Positions 53,079 to 61,739 of a stretch of DNA of 64,000 nucleotides are shown piece after piece (position 1 is the stretch's first letter; every line of letters begins with the position of its first letter). A model generated the notes under the pieces. It searched no databases. It was not told the DNA's origin and saw only the letters and a program-made list of their open reading frames with translations. The position numbers and the translations under genes are program-made. Source of the stretch: an uncultured Granulosicoccaceae bacterium (lineage in GTDB: Bacteria > Pseudomonadota > Gammaproteobacteria > CALCKW01); assembly GCA_937965695.1 (NCBI GenBank), contig CALCKW010000007.1:133106-197105 (forward strand), in the 5' to 3' direction.

Positions 53079-53208
53079 GGCTTTATGGCGAACTCTGAAA
53101 GTGGGAGGCAAAATTCAGCTGTTTCTGATTCTGCTAAGTTTACACCAATCAATTGCGTCTTAAGCGCGTTACAATGGCGGCAACTTTACAGTTGCAGCGA
53201 GTGCTGAA

Positions 53209-53649
53209 ATGACCGATATCAAACACCATGACCAAGGGTATGAGTTTTTAACCCCCCGAGAAGCTTACGAAATCCAAACGAGCCAGCCGGCTTCGCTATT
53301 GGTCGATGTGCGCTCTGAGATGGAATTCCTGATGATCGGGCACCCGGTGGGTTCCGTCAACGTCCCTTGGATCGATGAGCCAGATTGGCAAATCAATCCT
53401 AATTTTGCGGCGGAAGTGCGAAAAATATTATTAGGCCGTGTGTCTGGACGTGACCGGGGTCAAGTACCTGTCATGCTTATCTGCCGAAGTGCCAATCGAT
53501 CAGTGGACGCAGCCAAGACATTGGTTGACGCGAATATGCCCGATATATTTGTTGTCAACGATGGTTTTGAAGGCCCTTTAGACGACAAGCATCAGCGCAG
53601 TAGCGAAGCCGGTTGGCGCTTTGAATCGCTGCCTTGGGAGCAGTGCTGA
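53209..53649 (+). CDS. Rhodanese-domain protein
   Basis: Single-domain sulfurtransferase-like protein of 146 residues without a signal peptide. Core segments: SLLVDVRSEMEFLMIGHPVGSVNVPW and the active-site loop ICRSANRSVDAAKTL with catalytic C92. The loop CRSANRS is six residues long, as in sulfurtransferases such as GlpE rather than phosphatases. Specific acceptor unknown. It is separated from dtd by 3 bp, so the two are co-transcribed. Confidence 0.92.
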   Translation: MTDIKHHDQGYEFLTPREAYEIQTSQPASLLVDVRSEMEFLMIGHPVGSVNVPWIDEPDWQINPNFAAEVRKILLGRVSGRDRGQVPVMLICRSANRSVDAAKTLVDANMPDIFVVNDGFEGPLDDKHQRSSEAGWRFESLPWEQC

Positions 53650-53652
53650 TTC

Positions 53653-54090
53653 GTGATTGCTTTACTGCAACGAGTAACGCGGGCGGAAGTTGAAGTGGCC
53701 GGAGAAACGATTGGGCGGACAGGGCCTGGTCTTATGGTGTTGCTGGGCGTAGAGCCGAACGATGATGAGCAAAAGGCTCAACGGCTGGTAGAACGATTGA
53801 TGACTTATCGGGTTTTTAGTGACGACCAAGAGCGCATGAATTTGAGCTTGGTTGATATTGCTGGAGGTTTGCTTTTAGTGCCTCAGTTCACGCTGGCGGC
53901 TGATACCCGTAAAGGCCGTCGGCCCAGTTTCGCGAAGGCGGCTCCACCGGCACTGGCCGAAAAAATGTTTGATTGTGCGGTGGCGATGGCTCGTGACTAC
54001 CCGGTCAATGTTGAGACCGGGCGATTTGGCGCTGATATGCAGGTGAGTCTCTGCAACGATGGACCTGTCACCTTCTGGTTGCAGGTGTAA
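53653..54090 (+). CDS. dtd: D-aminoacyl-tRNA deacylase
   Basis: Removes D-amino acids (and glycine from tRNA-Ala) from mischarged tRNAs. A 145-residue protein, the normal length. It starts with a GTG and reads [15 protein letters not shown], typical of Dtd. The active-site segments are [18 protein letters not shown] (Ser replaced by Pro in the SQFTL motif) and the cross-subunit Gly-cisPro loop NDGPVTF at the end. The P for S substitution is the only notable change. Confidence 0.94.
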   Translation: MIALLQRVTRAEVEVAGETIGRTGPGLMVLLGVEPNDDEQKAQRLVERLMTYRVFSDDQERMNLSLVDIAGGLLLVPQFTLAADTRKGRRPSFAKAAPPALAEKMFDCAVAMARDYPVNVETGRFGADMQVSLCNDGPVTFWLQV

Positions 54091-54128
54091 TGACCCAGTG
54101 TGTGATTGGGCAAGGCACTCTTAAACGT

Positions 54129-55076
54129 TTATTCGACGACCGCCTGATCACTTAGTGGCTGGTTGCGGTAGTAATAGTCGTATTCGCTCAGCACGCTATT
54201 GCTAAACTTATAAGCCTCGTCGTAGCTCAGGCCACTCGATTCTGGGTAAACCAGTTTCAGATACAGCTGATCACCTTGATCGGCCAGCACATCGGCTAGT
54301 CGCTCATGCATACTGGCTTCTGTCACTCGCGTATAGGTATCTTCGCTTGGCAGGCGGAAGTCGTAATACAACAGACCTCCTGATTTGCCGTGTCGCAATG
54401 TGACGACGTATCTGCCCTTGGGGCTGCGAGCTGGTTTCAGTAGCTTATTGTACTTCCCCTGAAGCACAACATAGTCAGCTCGCAACTGCACCAGTCGATC
54501 AGTAGTCGCGTCGAAGTCTACCTTCAGTTCGTTTATTGATTGTCCGGAATTAGCTTGAGCCTGCTGCAATGCAAGTAGTTCGGTTCGAGTAGCTGTCAGC
54601 TCTGCATTGGCACTGTCAGCGCGTTGAGTTTGCGCATTAAGTAGCGCCAACAGCTGATCTTTATCAGAGTTGGCTGCGGATAGCTCTGTCGTTTGGCGAG
54701 CATTTCTCGCATTTAAGGCGTCACGCATCATCTGTAGAACACGCAGACTTTCTTTGGCCTCAAACAGATTCATTTGCAGCTCGTTCTTAACTTCGCTTGC
54801 CGCCATAAGGTCGGCACTAGCCTTTTCTAAAATCGCATCTTTTGAGTCGCGTTGTGCCAATGACTTCTGTGCCATCTCACGCGCCATTCGTTCAGATTCA
54901 ATCATGGCGCTCATCTCTTGCACAAGCTGCCAATTGCGAATGTATAGCGCGCTGGTTGTCACCAAAAATATCATCACAACAACCATCATCAAATCAGTGA
55001 AAGACGGCCAAAAGGATTCCTCGGCATTCTGACTCTGGTAATGGATGTTGGGGCGGAGGTCGGTAAATCCGTTCAT
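54129..55076 (-). CDS. MotB/ExbD-like partner with coiled coil and novel C-terminal domain
   Basis: Second gene of a probable proton-channel pair. A 315-residue protein with one membrane helix (about 27-47). In FWPSFTDLMMVVVMIFLV, D28 is positioned like the proton-carrying Asp of MotB/ZorB. A periplasmic coiled coil (about 50-205) follows. The C-terminal part (about 215-305, GRYVVTLRHGKSGGLLYYD ... KLVYPESSGLSYDEAYKF) is a compact alpha/beta domain without the TDxxG...NxxLSxxRA motif of OmpA/MotB peptidoglycan-binding domains. Start codon is 12 bp after the stop of the MotA-like gene. Function unknown; see findings. Confidence 0.75.
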   Translation of the reverse strand: MNGFTDLRPNIHYQSQNAEESFWPSFTDLMMVVVMIFLVTTSALYIRNWQLVQEMSAMIESERMAREMAQKSLAQRDSKDAILEKASADLMAASEVKNELQMNLFEAKESLRVLQMMRDALNARNARQTTELSAANSDKDQLLALLNAQTQRADSANAELTATRTELLALQQAQANSGQSINELKVDFDATTDRLVQLRADYVVLQGKYNKLLKPARSPKGRYVVTLRHGKSGGLLYYDFRLPSEDTYTRVTEASMHERLADVLADQGDQLYLKLVYPESSGLSYDEAYKFSNSVLSEYDYYYRNQPLSDQAVVE

Positions 55077-55088
55077 GTCCGGACTCCG

Positions 55089-56024
55089 CTATTGCTGGTT
55101 GTCAGGGTCTATACGAAAGCCACGCTTTAGCAGGCTCTCCATGCTTCGCATAGTCGAGACCATGCCGCTCATGCGTTGATCATGGGTGGCCATGCCGTCG
55201 GCGATTTGTTTCTCGACTGCCCGTGCATTGTGCTGGGAACTTTGAATATGAGTGACTACATCACGCAGCGACAGAATCAACTCGTGCAGCTCACCGTTTA
55301 TAGTGTCTTGGCTGATATGAAATCGTGGCAAAAGATAATCTAGGGTGATGCTTTCAATCGCTGCGATTACGCGCGTCTGAGCATCGTTCGTTTTGTAGAA
55401 GGCGAAACCAAATACCACAAAACAAACAATGGCTGTGATGGTCGTCGATAGAGCTGTGCTCATACCGTGAATCACCATGTTCATGCCACTCATGTCTGAG
55501 TCTGGACTTAACATGTCTGATGCACCCACTAAGGCAATCGACAGTGACACGATGGTACCGAACACTCCTGTAAGGATTAGGATGTTATTGATAAAGCGCG
55601 GAAAGCCAAGCCGTGAGCTCTCGTGTGCAACTAGTATTTGAGCGAGCGCGCCGTGGTTGAGGGGAAGGTGCTTGCGGTATTGAATCTCGGCAGCGCTGTA
55701 ACGTTCGTTGATCAATCGACCGGTCGCAATTCCTGCCAGCGGTCGTGTGCTGTCGGTCTTTTGATTGCGGTAGAAACGCGCGATCGCTTTTTCTTCTTTG
55801 TCTAGCCGCAACAATTCCAAGACAACAGAGATAATACCAGCGAGAAAAAGCACGACGATAGCGCCATTGATCACTAAGCCTGTGCTGGTAAGGGCTTGAC
55901 CGAAGTAGAGTTCACTGACATGTTCGCCTACTGCAGCGGCACCAAATCCAATGATGAGCAAAAGCAGAGCAATGCGCCACAAAATTCCAGAACTGTGGTC
56001 AGAATCGAACTTACGAACTTGCAT
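55089..56024 (-). CDS. MotA/TolQ/ExbB-like membrane protein
   Basis: Ion-channel half of a stator-like complex. In 311 residues there are four predicted membrane helices (about 14-33, 46-70, 146-168, 187-211) and a cytoplasmic loop of about 75 residues between helices 2 and 3. Helices 3 and 4 carry the family pattern LTGVFGTIVSLSIALVG and GMSTALSTTITAIVCFVVFG, with the Thr/Ser residues that line the proton path. The C-terminal tail (about 212-311) is helical with a short coiled coil. It is not a close match to flagellar MotA or TolQ. It is divergent from hisB, about 290 bp away. Confidence 0.8.
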   Translation of the reverse strand: MQVRKFDSDHSSGILWRIALLLLIIGFGAAAVGEHVSELYFGQALTSTGLVINGAIVVLFLAGIISVVLELLRLDKEEKAIARFYRNQKTDSTRPLAGIATGRLINERYSAAEIQYRKHLPLNHGALAQILVAHESSRLGFPRFINNILILTGVFGTIVSLSIALVGASDMLSPDSDMSGMNMVIHGMSTALSTTITAIVCFVVFGFAFYKTNDAQTRVIAAIESITLDYLLPRFHISQDTINGELHELILSLRDVVTHIQSSQHNARAVEKQIADGMATHDQRMSGMVSTMRSMESLLKRGFRIDPDNQQ

Positions 56025-56312
56025 AGTATTGACTGCCTATAAATTGGCGCACCCTAAGGCGGGTGGGTTTGCTTGATGGTGAGTCGCAAAAGTGTAGTGC
56101 TTAGCTACAAATTTGCGGTCTCTCGGCCCTACTCTTATATAGTCTGTTTCCACAGCGTTGGATGGCTCTTGCCGGGCCGTCTGCATCAAACGGCCTCTTT
56201 CAGTGGCCAATAGTTCCCCCAGCGTGTCGAAGCGCGTATTATTGCGGTTCTCTACATGCAGCCAAAGAACGGTCAAGGCCTTATTCCTATGGGGAAGCGA
56301 GGTCACAAAGTC

Positions 56313-56906
56313 ATGACTCACCGCACCGCAAAAATCACGCGTAAAACGCTAGAAACTAAAATTGACGTCGAGGTCAACTTAGATGGCAACGGTCGTGCCA
56401 CTCTAAACTCTGGCGTACCCTTTCTTGACCATATGCTCGATCAGATTGCCCGCCACGGTGGCATTGATCTCATCGTGGAATGTGAGGGCGACAACCATAT
56501 CGACGATCACCACTCGGTTGAAGACATTGGTATTGCCATAGGGCAGGCCGTGCTCGAGGCATTAGGCGACAAGGCGGGTATCTATCGATACGGGCATGCG
56601 TATGTCCCCTTGGATGAAGCGCTTTCTCGCGTGGTTTTGGATTTTTCTGGGCGTCCAGGGCTGTGGTATCACTGCGAATTCACGCGAGACAAAGTTGGGC
56701 AATTCGATGTGGAGCTGACACAGGAGTTTTTCCAGGGTTTCGCCAACAATGCGCGCGCGACGCTGCATGTTGACAACCTGCGTGGCATCAACGAACACCA
56801 CAAGATCGAAACGATGTTCAAAGCATTCGGCAGGGCATTGCGCATGGCTATTGCTGCGGACGAGCGTTCGGTCGGAGTGATTCCATCGACTAAAGGCAGC
56901 TTGTAG
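56313..56906 (+). CDS. hisB: Imidazoleglycerol-phosphate dehydratase
   Basis: Histidine-pathway enzyme (monofunctional form, 197 residues). The metal-binding repeats are [12 protein letters not shown] and the second half [18 protein letters not shown], and [13 protein letters not shown] precedes the first. Start at 56313 ([15 protein letters not shown]); the frame is open 19 codons further back, but that part is not family-like. It leads the his cluster hisB-H-A-F-I-E; hisG, hisD and hisC are elsewhere. Confidence 0.97.
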   Translation: MTHRTAKITRKTLETKIDVEVNLDGNGRATLNSGVPFLDHMLDQIARHGGIDLIVECEGDNHIDDHHSVEDIGIAIGQAVLEALGDKAGIYRYGHAYVPLDEALSRVVLDFSGRPGLWYHCEFTRDKVGQFDVELTQEFFQGFANNARATLHVDNLRGINEHHKIETMFKAFGRALRMAIAADERSVGVIPSTKGSL

Positions 56907-56914
56907 GCAAGAAA

Positions 56915-57553
56915 ATGAACCTAGTGGTAATTGACTACGGCATGGGAAACTTGCATTCCGTTGGAAAAGCAGCAGAGCATGTGGCACCCGCTAATTGGCG
57001 AGTGAAGGTAAGCGCTAATCCTGTTGAGATAGCCGCAGCCGACCGCGTAGTATTGCCTGGACAAGGCGCCGCGCGAGATTGTATGGCCGCTATCGATGCG
57101 CTTGGATTGCGTGAGCCGATTCTGGATGCGCTCACTAATAAACCGTTGCTCGGTATTTGTATGGGGCTGCAAGTGTTGCTCGACCACAGTGCTGAAAACA
57201 AGGGTATTGATTGCCTAGGACACTTTAGTGGCGAGGTGCTGCCTTTTGCGCACGATCAGATCGATGCAGATAACGGTGAGGCACTCTGTGTGCCGGCGAT
57301 GGGCTGGAATCCAGTCTTTCATCGTCCACACCCACTTTGGGATGGCATAGAACAAGGGCAGCATTTTTATTATGCGCACAGTTATTTTGTGGCTCCGAGT
57401 GACTCACAGTGGGTGGTTGGAGAAAGTGAGTATCCTGATCGGTTTGCTTGTGCGCTTGCCCGTGAAAACGTATTTGCCTGCCAGTTCCACCCAGAGAAAA
57501 GCGCGACGCAAGGTTTACGTTTACTGCAAAACTTTGTGCAATGGGATATCTGA
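56915..57553 (+). CDS. hisH: Imidazole glycerol phosphate synthase, glutaminase subunit
   Basis: Hydrolyses glutamine to supply ammonia to HisF. A 212-residue class I amidotransferase: nucleophile C82 in LLGICMGLQVLLD, and FACQFHPEKSATQG with the His-Glu pair. The N-terminal VVIDYGMGNLHSVGKA segment and the GHFSGEVLPF region are typical. Lies 8 bp after hisB. Confidence 0.97.
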   Translation: MNLVVIDYGMGNLHSVGKAAEHVAPANWRVKVSANPVEIAAADRVVLPGQGAARDCMAAIDALGLREPILDALTNKPLLGICMGLQVLLDHSAENKGIDCLGHFSGEVLPFAHDQIDADNGEALCVPAMGWNPVFHRPHPLWDGIEQGQHFYYAHSYFVAPSDSQWVVGESEYPDRFACALARENVFACQFHPEKSATQGLRLLQNFVQWDI

Positions 57554-57676
57554 TCGCTCACACTCTGGCTTATAAAGCTCAATAAAAAAATGTGACAACC
57601 GTTTTGGTAAAGCTAAACGGGTGAATCTCAACGGTCAGAGCGTTTTGCTCGGTGCCATGAATTTAAGGGAGAGGAC

Positions 57677-58402
57677 ATGCAACTCATTCCAGCTATAGAC
57701 CTGAAAGACGGCAAGTGTGTTCGACTGCGACAAGGGCGCATGGACGACGACACCGTGTTTTCAGATGATCCACTAGCGACTGCAAGACGCTGGGTTGACG
57801 CGGGAACCGAACGATTACATCTGGTTGATCTGGATGGTGCTGTCGCTGGCGAACCGCGAAACCGCGCCGCCATTGATTTGATTGCACGTGAGTTCCCTGA
57901 TGTGAAGGTTCAGGTGGGTGGTGGTATTCGCTCAGAGCAAACGATTGAAAGTTATCTGGATATTGGCGTGCAGTATCTGATTATCGGCACTCAGGCAGTT
58001 CGTGACCCGCACTTCATCGAAGAAATGGCCCCTGCTTATCCCGGACATCTGATTGTTGGATTGGATGCCAAGGATGGCAAAGTTGCCACTGATGGTTGGT
58101 CAAAGTTATCCCGTCACGACGTGATCGATATGGCGCAACGCTTTGAATCGTTTGGTATTGAGTCCATTATTTTCACCGATATTAGCCGAGATGGCATGAT
58201 GCAAGGGGTCAATGTGGAGTCCACGGCAACATTGGCCAATGCCGTCAGCACGGAAGTGATTGCTTCAGGTGGTGTGACGAGTATTGATGATATCCACCAA
58301 CTGCTTGCAGCAGATGCCGATATTGCTGGTTGTATTCTCGGCCGTGCTCTTTATGAAGGCACCCTCGATCTGGCTGAAGCAATTGCCTTGTGTAAGGCTT
58401 AA
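57677..58402 (+). CDS. hisA: ProFAR isomerase (phosphoribosylformimino-AICAR-P isomerase)
   Basis: TIM-barrel isomerase, 241 residues. The catalytic Asp pair is D8 in [10 protein letters not shown] and the Asp in [14 protein letters not shown]. Phosphate loops: [12 protein letters not shown] and [13 protein letters not shown] good AGGGAGAGGA ribosome-binding site precedes the ATG. The 123-bp gap after hisH is the largest within hisBHAF and could hold a processing site. Confidence 0.97.
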   Translation: MQLIPAIDLKDGKCVRLRQGRMDDDTVFSDDPLATARRWVDAGTERLHLVDLDGAVAGEPRNRAAIDLIAREFPDVKVQVGGGIRSEQTIESYLDIGVQYLIIGTQAVRDPHFIEEMAPAYPGHLIVGLDAKDGKVATDGWSKLSRHDVIDMAQRFESFGIESIIFTDISRDGMMQGVNVESTATLANAVSTEVIASGGVTSIDDIHQLLAADADIAGCILGRALYEGTLDLAEAIALCKA

Positions 58403-58445
58403 TCCTGCCAAGCGATGAAAACAGAACCCACGGAGAAGACCGCTC

Positions 58446-59219
58446 TTGAGTTTGGCTAAAAGAATTATCCCCTGCCTAGATGTTGATGGCGGCAGGGTTG
58501 TTAAAGGCGTGCAGTTTGTAGACATCCGTGACGCTGGAGACCCCGTGGATATTGCTCACCGTTACGACCGTGAAGGTGCCGACGAAATCACTTTTCTGGA
58601 TATTACGGCGAGTAGTGACGACCGTGAAACAATGGTCAATGTTGTCTCGAAGGTAGCTGAACAGGTGTTTATACCGCTGACTGTTGGAGGGGGCATCCGC
58701 CAGTTTTCAGACGTGCGCCGCATGCTTAACGCGGGAGCCGATAAAGTTTCAATCAATTCCGCAGCGCTCGCTGACCCCGATATCATCAGCGAATCCACTG
58801 ACAGTGTAGGCGCGCAGTGTATTGTTGTGGCAATGGACGCGAAGCGTGTCAGTGAAGACAATCAGCCACCGCGTTGGGAAGTGTTTACACATGGTGGTCG
58901 GCGTAGCACCGGTATTGATGCGGTTGAATGGGCGGTGAAGGTCTGTGCACTTGGCGCAGGAGAAATTTTGCTCACCAGTATGGACCGTGACGGGACAAAA
59001 AACGGCTTTGATTTAGCGCTCACACGAGCGGTTAGTGATGCTGTACACATACCCGTAATAGCTTCTGGAGGTGTGGGCAACCTCGACCACTTAGCCGATG
59101 GCGTTTTAACGGGTGGTGCTGCAGCGGTACTGGCCGCCAGTATTTTCCATTTTGGTGAGTACACTATCGGCGAAGCTAAGGCCCATATGCGTGACCGAGG
59201 CATTGCTGTTCGACTATAG
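58446..59219 (+). CDS. hisF: Imidazole glycerol phosphate synthase, cyclase subunit
   Basis: TIM-barrel partner of HisH that makes IGP and AICAR. A 257-residue protein, normal length. D12 in [15 protein letters not shown] and the Asp in [14 protein letters not shown] are catalytic; [11 protein letters not shown] and [11 protein letters not shown] bind phosphates. The start is TTG (ACGGAGAAGACCGCTC upstream). It can be aligned codon by codon with HisA, its paralogue. Confidence 0.97.
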   Translation: MSLAKRIIPCLDVDGGRVVKGVQFVDIRDAGDPVDIAHRYDREGADEITFLDITASSDDRETMVNVVSKVAEQVFIPLTVGGGIRQFSDVRRMLNAGADKVSINSAALADPDIISESTDSVGAQCIVVAMDAKRVSEDNQPPRWEVFTHGGRRSTGIDAVEWAVKVCALGAGEILLTSMDRDGTKNGFDLALTRAVSDAVHIPVIASGGVGNLDHLADGVLTGGAAAVLAASIFHFGEYTIGEAKAHMRDRGIAVRL

Positions 59220-59328
59220 CGCTGAAAACATACACTATTTTCTTATTTTGAAGACCGCATAAGCGTTCCATCGGGGACTACTCACTTTGGTGTGATACCA
59301 TCGACCGCTCGCGCCAAACACGACAAAA

Positions 59329-59730
59329 ATGACCGATCAAAGCTGGCTAGACGCTGTAAAATGGGACGAAAAAGGCCTTGTGCCTGCAATAACGCAAGAT
59401 CACGTTAGCGGCCAATTGTTGATGATGGCATGGATGAATCGCGAAGCGTTGGAGCTGACGGTTCGTCACAATCAAGTGGTTTATTGGTCCAGGTCTCGTG
59501 GCCGATTGTGGCGCAAAGGTGAGTCCTCAGGGCACGTTCAAAAGCTCCACAGCCTACGTTTAGACTGCGATGCAGACGTTATTTTGTTATCAGTTGAGCA
59601 AATTGGCGGGATTGCTTGTCATACGGGCAGGGCACATTGCTTCTATCGAGAGCTACAAGATGGCCAATGGAAGTCGACAGACGCCGTGCTTAAATCCCCT
59701 GAAGATATTTACGGAGCCGGACATGAGTAA
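59329..59730 (+). CDS. hisI: Phosphoribosyl-AMP cyclohydrolase
   Basis: Opens the purine ring of PR-AMP. A 133-residue protein with the metal-site motifs [41 protein letters not shown] and [11 protein letters not shown] (Zn-binding Cys/His). It overlaps hisE by 8 bp. Here HisI and HisE are separate proteins, not fused as in enterobacteria. A 109-bp gap after hisF may hold a secondary promoter. Confidence 0.96.
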   Translation: MTDQSWLDAVKWDEKGLVPAITQDHVSGQLLMMAWMNREALELTVRHNQVVYWSRSRGRLWRKGESSGHVQKLHSLRLDCDADVILLSVEQIGGIACHTGRAHCFYRELQDGQWKSTDAVLKSPEDIYGAGHE

Positions 59731-60043
59731 TGAGTTGTTGCGGCTCGCTCAAGTGTTAGAGTCACGGAAGGGTGCGCCTGAGGATTCGTCTTACGTCGCT
59801 CACTTGTATGGCAAGGGTTTGGACACCATTTTGAAAAAAATCGGTGAAGAAGCAACCGAAACTGTGATCGCCGCCACAAAAGACGACGATGAACAGCTTA
59901 TTTACGAGACCGCTGACCTCTGGTTCCATACCATGGTGTTGTTGGCGCATAGGGGGCTAGGCCCTCAGCAAGTACTGGACGAGTTGGCGCGCCGCGCCGG
60001 AACCTCCGGTCACGAAGAAAAACGCCAGCGAAGCGCCAAATAG
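59723..60043 (+). CDS. hisE: Phosphoribosyl-ATP pyrophosphohydrolase
   Basis: Second step of histidine synthesis. A 106-residue all-alpha NTP pyrophosphohydrolase of the MazG-like fold: [36 protein letters not shown] and [18 protein letters not shown] carry the metal-binding Glu/Asp residues. The ATG at 59723 is inside hisI (overlap 8 bp). The frame is open 51 codons further upstream but that part is antisense-like hisI shadow, not HisE. Confidence 0.96.
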   Translation: MSNELLRLAQVLESRKGAPEDSSYVAHLYGKGLDTILKKIGEEATETVIAATKDDDEQLIYETADLWFHTMVLLAHRGLGPQQVLDELARRAGTSGHEEKRQRSAK

Positions 60044-60083
60044 GTGCAACAATGGTATCCAGTTCTATTAGAGGGTTAGGAAA

Positions 60084-60311
60084 ATGGGCTTAAGTGTTCC
60101 GCAGTTACTGATTATTTTGGCCATCGTGCTGTTGTTGTTTGGTGCTAAGCGTTTGCGTTCTATCGGCACTGACTTAGGGGCGGCCGTAAAAGGTTTTAAA
60201 GGTGCCGTTAAGGAAGGTGAAGACGAGAATGCTGCAAAGTTAGAGGCCGCTGAAGACGCACCGAATGCAGAAGACACAAAAGTCAGCAACGATCAGCAAG
60301 ACAAAGTCTGA
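60084..60311 (+). CDS. tatA: Sec-independent protein translocase TatA
   Basis: Pore-forming Tat subunit, 75 residues: one N-terminal membrane helix ([20 protein letters not shown]), the conserved Gly-Ala-Lys-Arg-Leu hinge, an amphipathic helix and an acidic tail. Start of the tatABC operon, directly after hisE. Clients in the window could include the DUF1501 protein with RRTFL. Confidence 0.95.
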   Translation: MGLSVPQLLIILAIVLLLFGAKRLRSIGTDLGAAVKGFKGAVKEGEDENAAKLEAAEDAPNAEDTKVSNDQQDKV

Positions 60312-60338
60312 GTTTTACGTCAGATTTGAGGCATTATC

Positions 60339-60791
60339 ATGTTTGATTGGGGATTCACGGAGTTCCTCCTTGTCGCTGTGGTTGGACTGCTGGTTTTTGG
60401 GGAGCGTTTACCTGAAGTGGCACGCAATGCGGGCCAGTGGGTGGGTAAGGCGCGACGCTACATAGCCAACGTACGGTCAGATTTCGAATCTGAGCTGAAC
60501 ACGGGCGAGCTACGCGAGTTGTTGGGAGAGCAGCAAAAACAAATCCGAGAGCTCAAGGGCTTAGTCGAAACGGCTAAAGATGATTTCAGCAGCTCGATGG
60601 GCGAAGTCACGGAAGAGCTGACTGACGCAACTGATGCACTCAACAAAACGATGAAAGAACAACCCTTGTCTGCTCAAAGCGATGAGCAACTTTTCGCTGA
60701 AGACGATCTGCCTGTGAGTAAAATTGACGTCGATAAGGCTAATGCCGCTTTAGACACTCCGGAAGAGGCGAAACCCAGCCGTCATGACTGA
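60339..60791 (+). CDS. tatB: Sec-independent protein translocase TatB
   Basis: Receptor-complex Tat subunit, 150 residues. Starts MFDWGFTEFLLVAVVGLLVFGE, then the conserved GERLPEVARNAGQWVGKARRY amphipathic helix, then an acidic helical tail. It overlaps tatC by 8 bp. Confidence 0.95.
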   Translation: MFDWGFTEFLLVAVVGLLVFGERLPEVARNAGQWVGKARRYIANVRSDFESELNTGELRELLGEQQKQIRELKGLVETAKDDFSSSMGEVTEELTDATDALNKTMKEQPLSAQSDEQLFAEDDLPVSKIDVDKANAALDTPEEAKPSRHD

Positions 60792-61638
60792 ACTAAACCG
60801 TGATCACGAACTGGGCGAAGAGCAAAGTTTTGTTTCTCATTTGTTGGAGTTGCGTGACCGATTGCTGAAGATGGTATTAGCCATCGGGCTTCTTTTTATA
60901 TGTCTGTTTCCATTTTCAGAACATATTTATTCTTGGTTGGCCCAACCACTGGTGGATGCTCTTCCAGCAGGCGCTACCATGATAGCCACTGATGTGGCGT
61001 CTCCTTTTTTAATCCCCTTCAAATTAGTTTTAATGTTATCGGTGTTTTTGGCCGTGCCGGTTTTACTTTATCAGTTGTGGGCTTTTGTCGCGCCAGGCTT
61101 GTACAAGCATGAAAAGAGACTCGTGCTGCCCTTGGTGGTCTCTAGCACTTTGCTTTTTTACCTAGGTTGTATGTTCGCCTACTACGTAGTTTTTCCGCTG
61201 ATATTTGCCTTCTTTACAGGAATTGCGCCCAGTGGGGTAGAAGTAGCCACTGATATTGCGAAGTATCTAGATTTTGTGATTCTAATCTTCTTCGCCTTTG
61301 GTGTTGCGTTCGAGGTGCCTGTTGCTACATTTTTACTTGTGGCAGTTGGTGTTACAACCCCTGACGAATTGGTCAAAAAGCGCCCGTACATCATTGTGGG
61401 TGCCTTTGTGATTGGAATGGTCTTAACACCGCCTGATATTATTTCCCAGACACTACTCGCGGTTCCTATGTGGATACTCTTTGAAATCGGTGTATTGCTT
61501 TCTCGTCGGTTCCTTGCGAACAAAATAAAAGAGAACGAAGAAACGACCATGCGTGGGCCTACGCCGACCAGTTTACTGGGCAAAGCAAAAAATTCTGTTC
61601 CTGGGTTCACTCGCGCTGATGATAAAAATACTGACTAG
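60784..61638 (+). CDS. tatC: Sec-independent protein translocase TatC
   Basis: Polytopic receptor that binds twin-Arg signal peptides. At 284 residues and six membrane helices it is somewhat longer than E. coli TatC (258). Typical features: SFVSHLLELRDRLLK at the start, FVAPGLYKHEKR in the first loop, and GVAFEVPVATF. The additional C-terminal 25-30 residues are hydrophilic. Confidence 0.96.
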   Translation: MTELNRDHELGEEQSFVSHLLELRDRLLKMVLAIGLLFICLFPFSEHIYSWLAQPLVDALPAGATMIATDVASPFLIPFKLVLMLSVFLAVPVLLYQLWAFVAPGLYKHEKRLVLPLVVSSTLLFYLGCMFAYYVVFPLIFAFFTGIAPSGVEVATDIAKYLDFVILIFFAFGVAFEVPVATFLLVAVGVTTPDELVKKRPYIIVGAFVIGMVLTPPDIISQTLLAVPMWILFEIGVLLSRRFLANKIKENEETTMRGPTPTSLLGKAKNSVPGFTRADDKNTD

Positions 61639-61739
61639 TTCAGCTTAATCAGGTCGGCACAGAACCTGCGTCGACAGACTCGTAGACATGACGTCACCGT
61701 TAGCATGCTTTGCTATCGGGTTTAAGCGAGCGGACAGGG

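Noticed and set aside
54129-56024. Complete Zorya anti-phage system
   Set aside because: Only the MotA/MotB-like pair is present; ZorC, ZorD and ZorE candidates (helicase, nuclease) are absent on both sides, and dtd, rhodanese and his genes flank the pair.
47350-56024. Genomic island or prophage
   Set aside because: No integrase, tRNA, direct-repeat ends or clear composition shift; housekeeping genes (dtd, lpxL-like) are interspersed.
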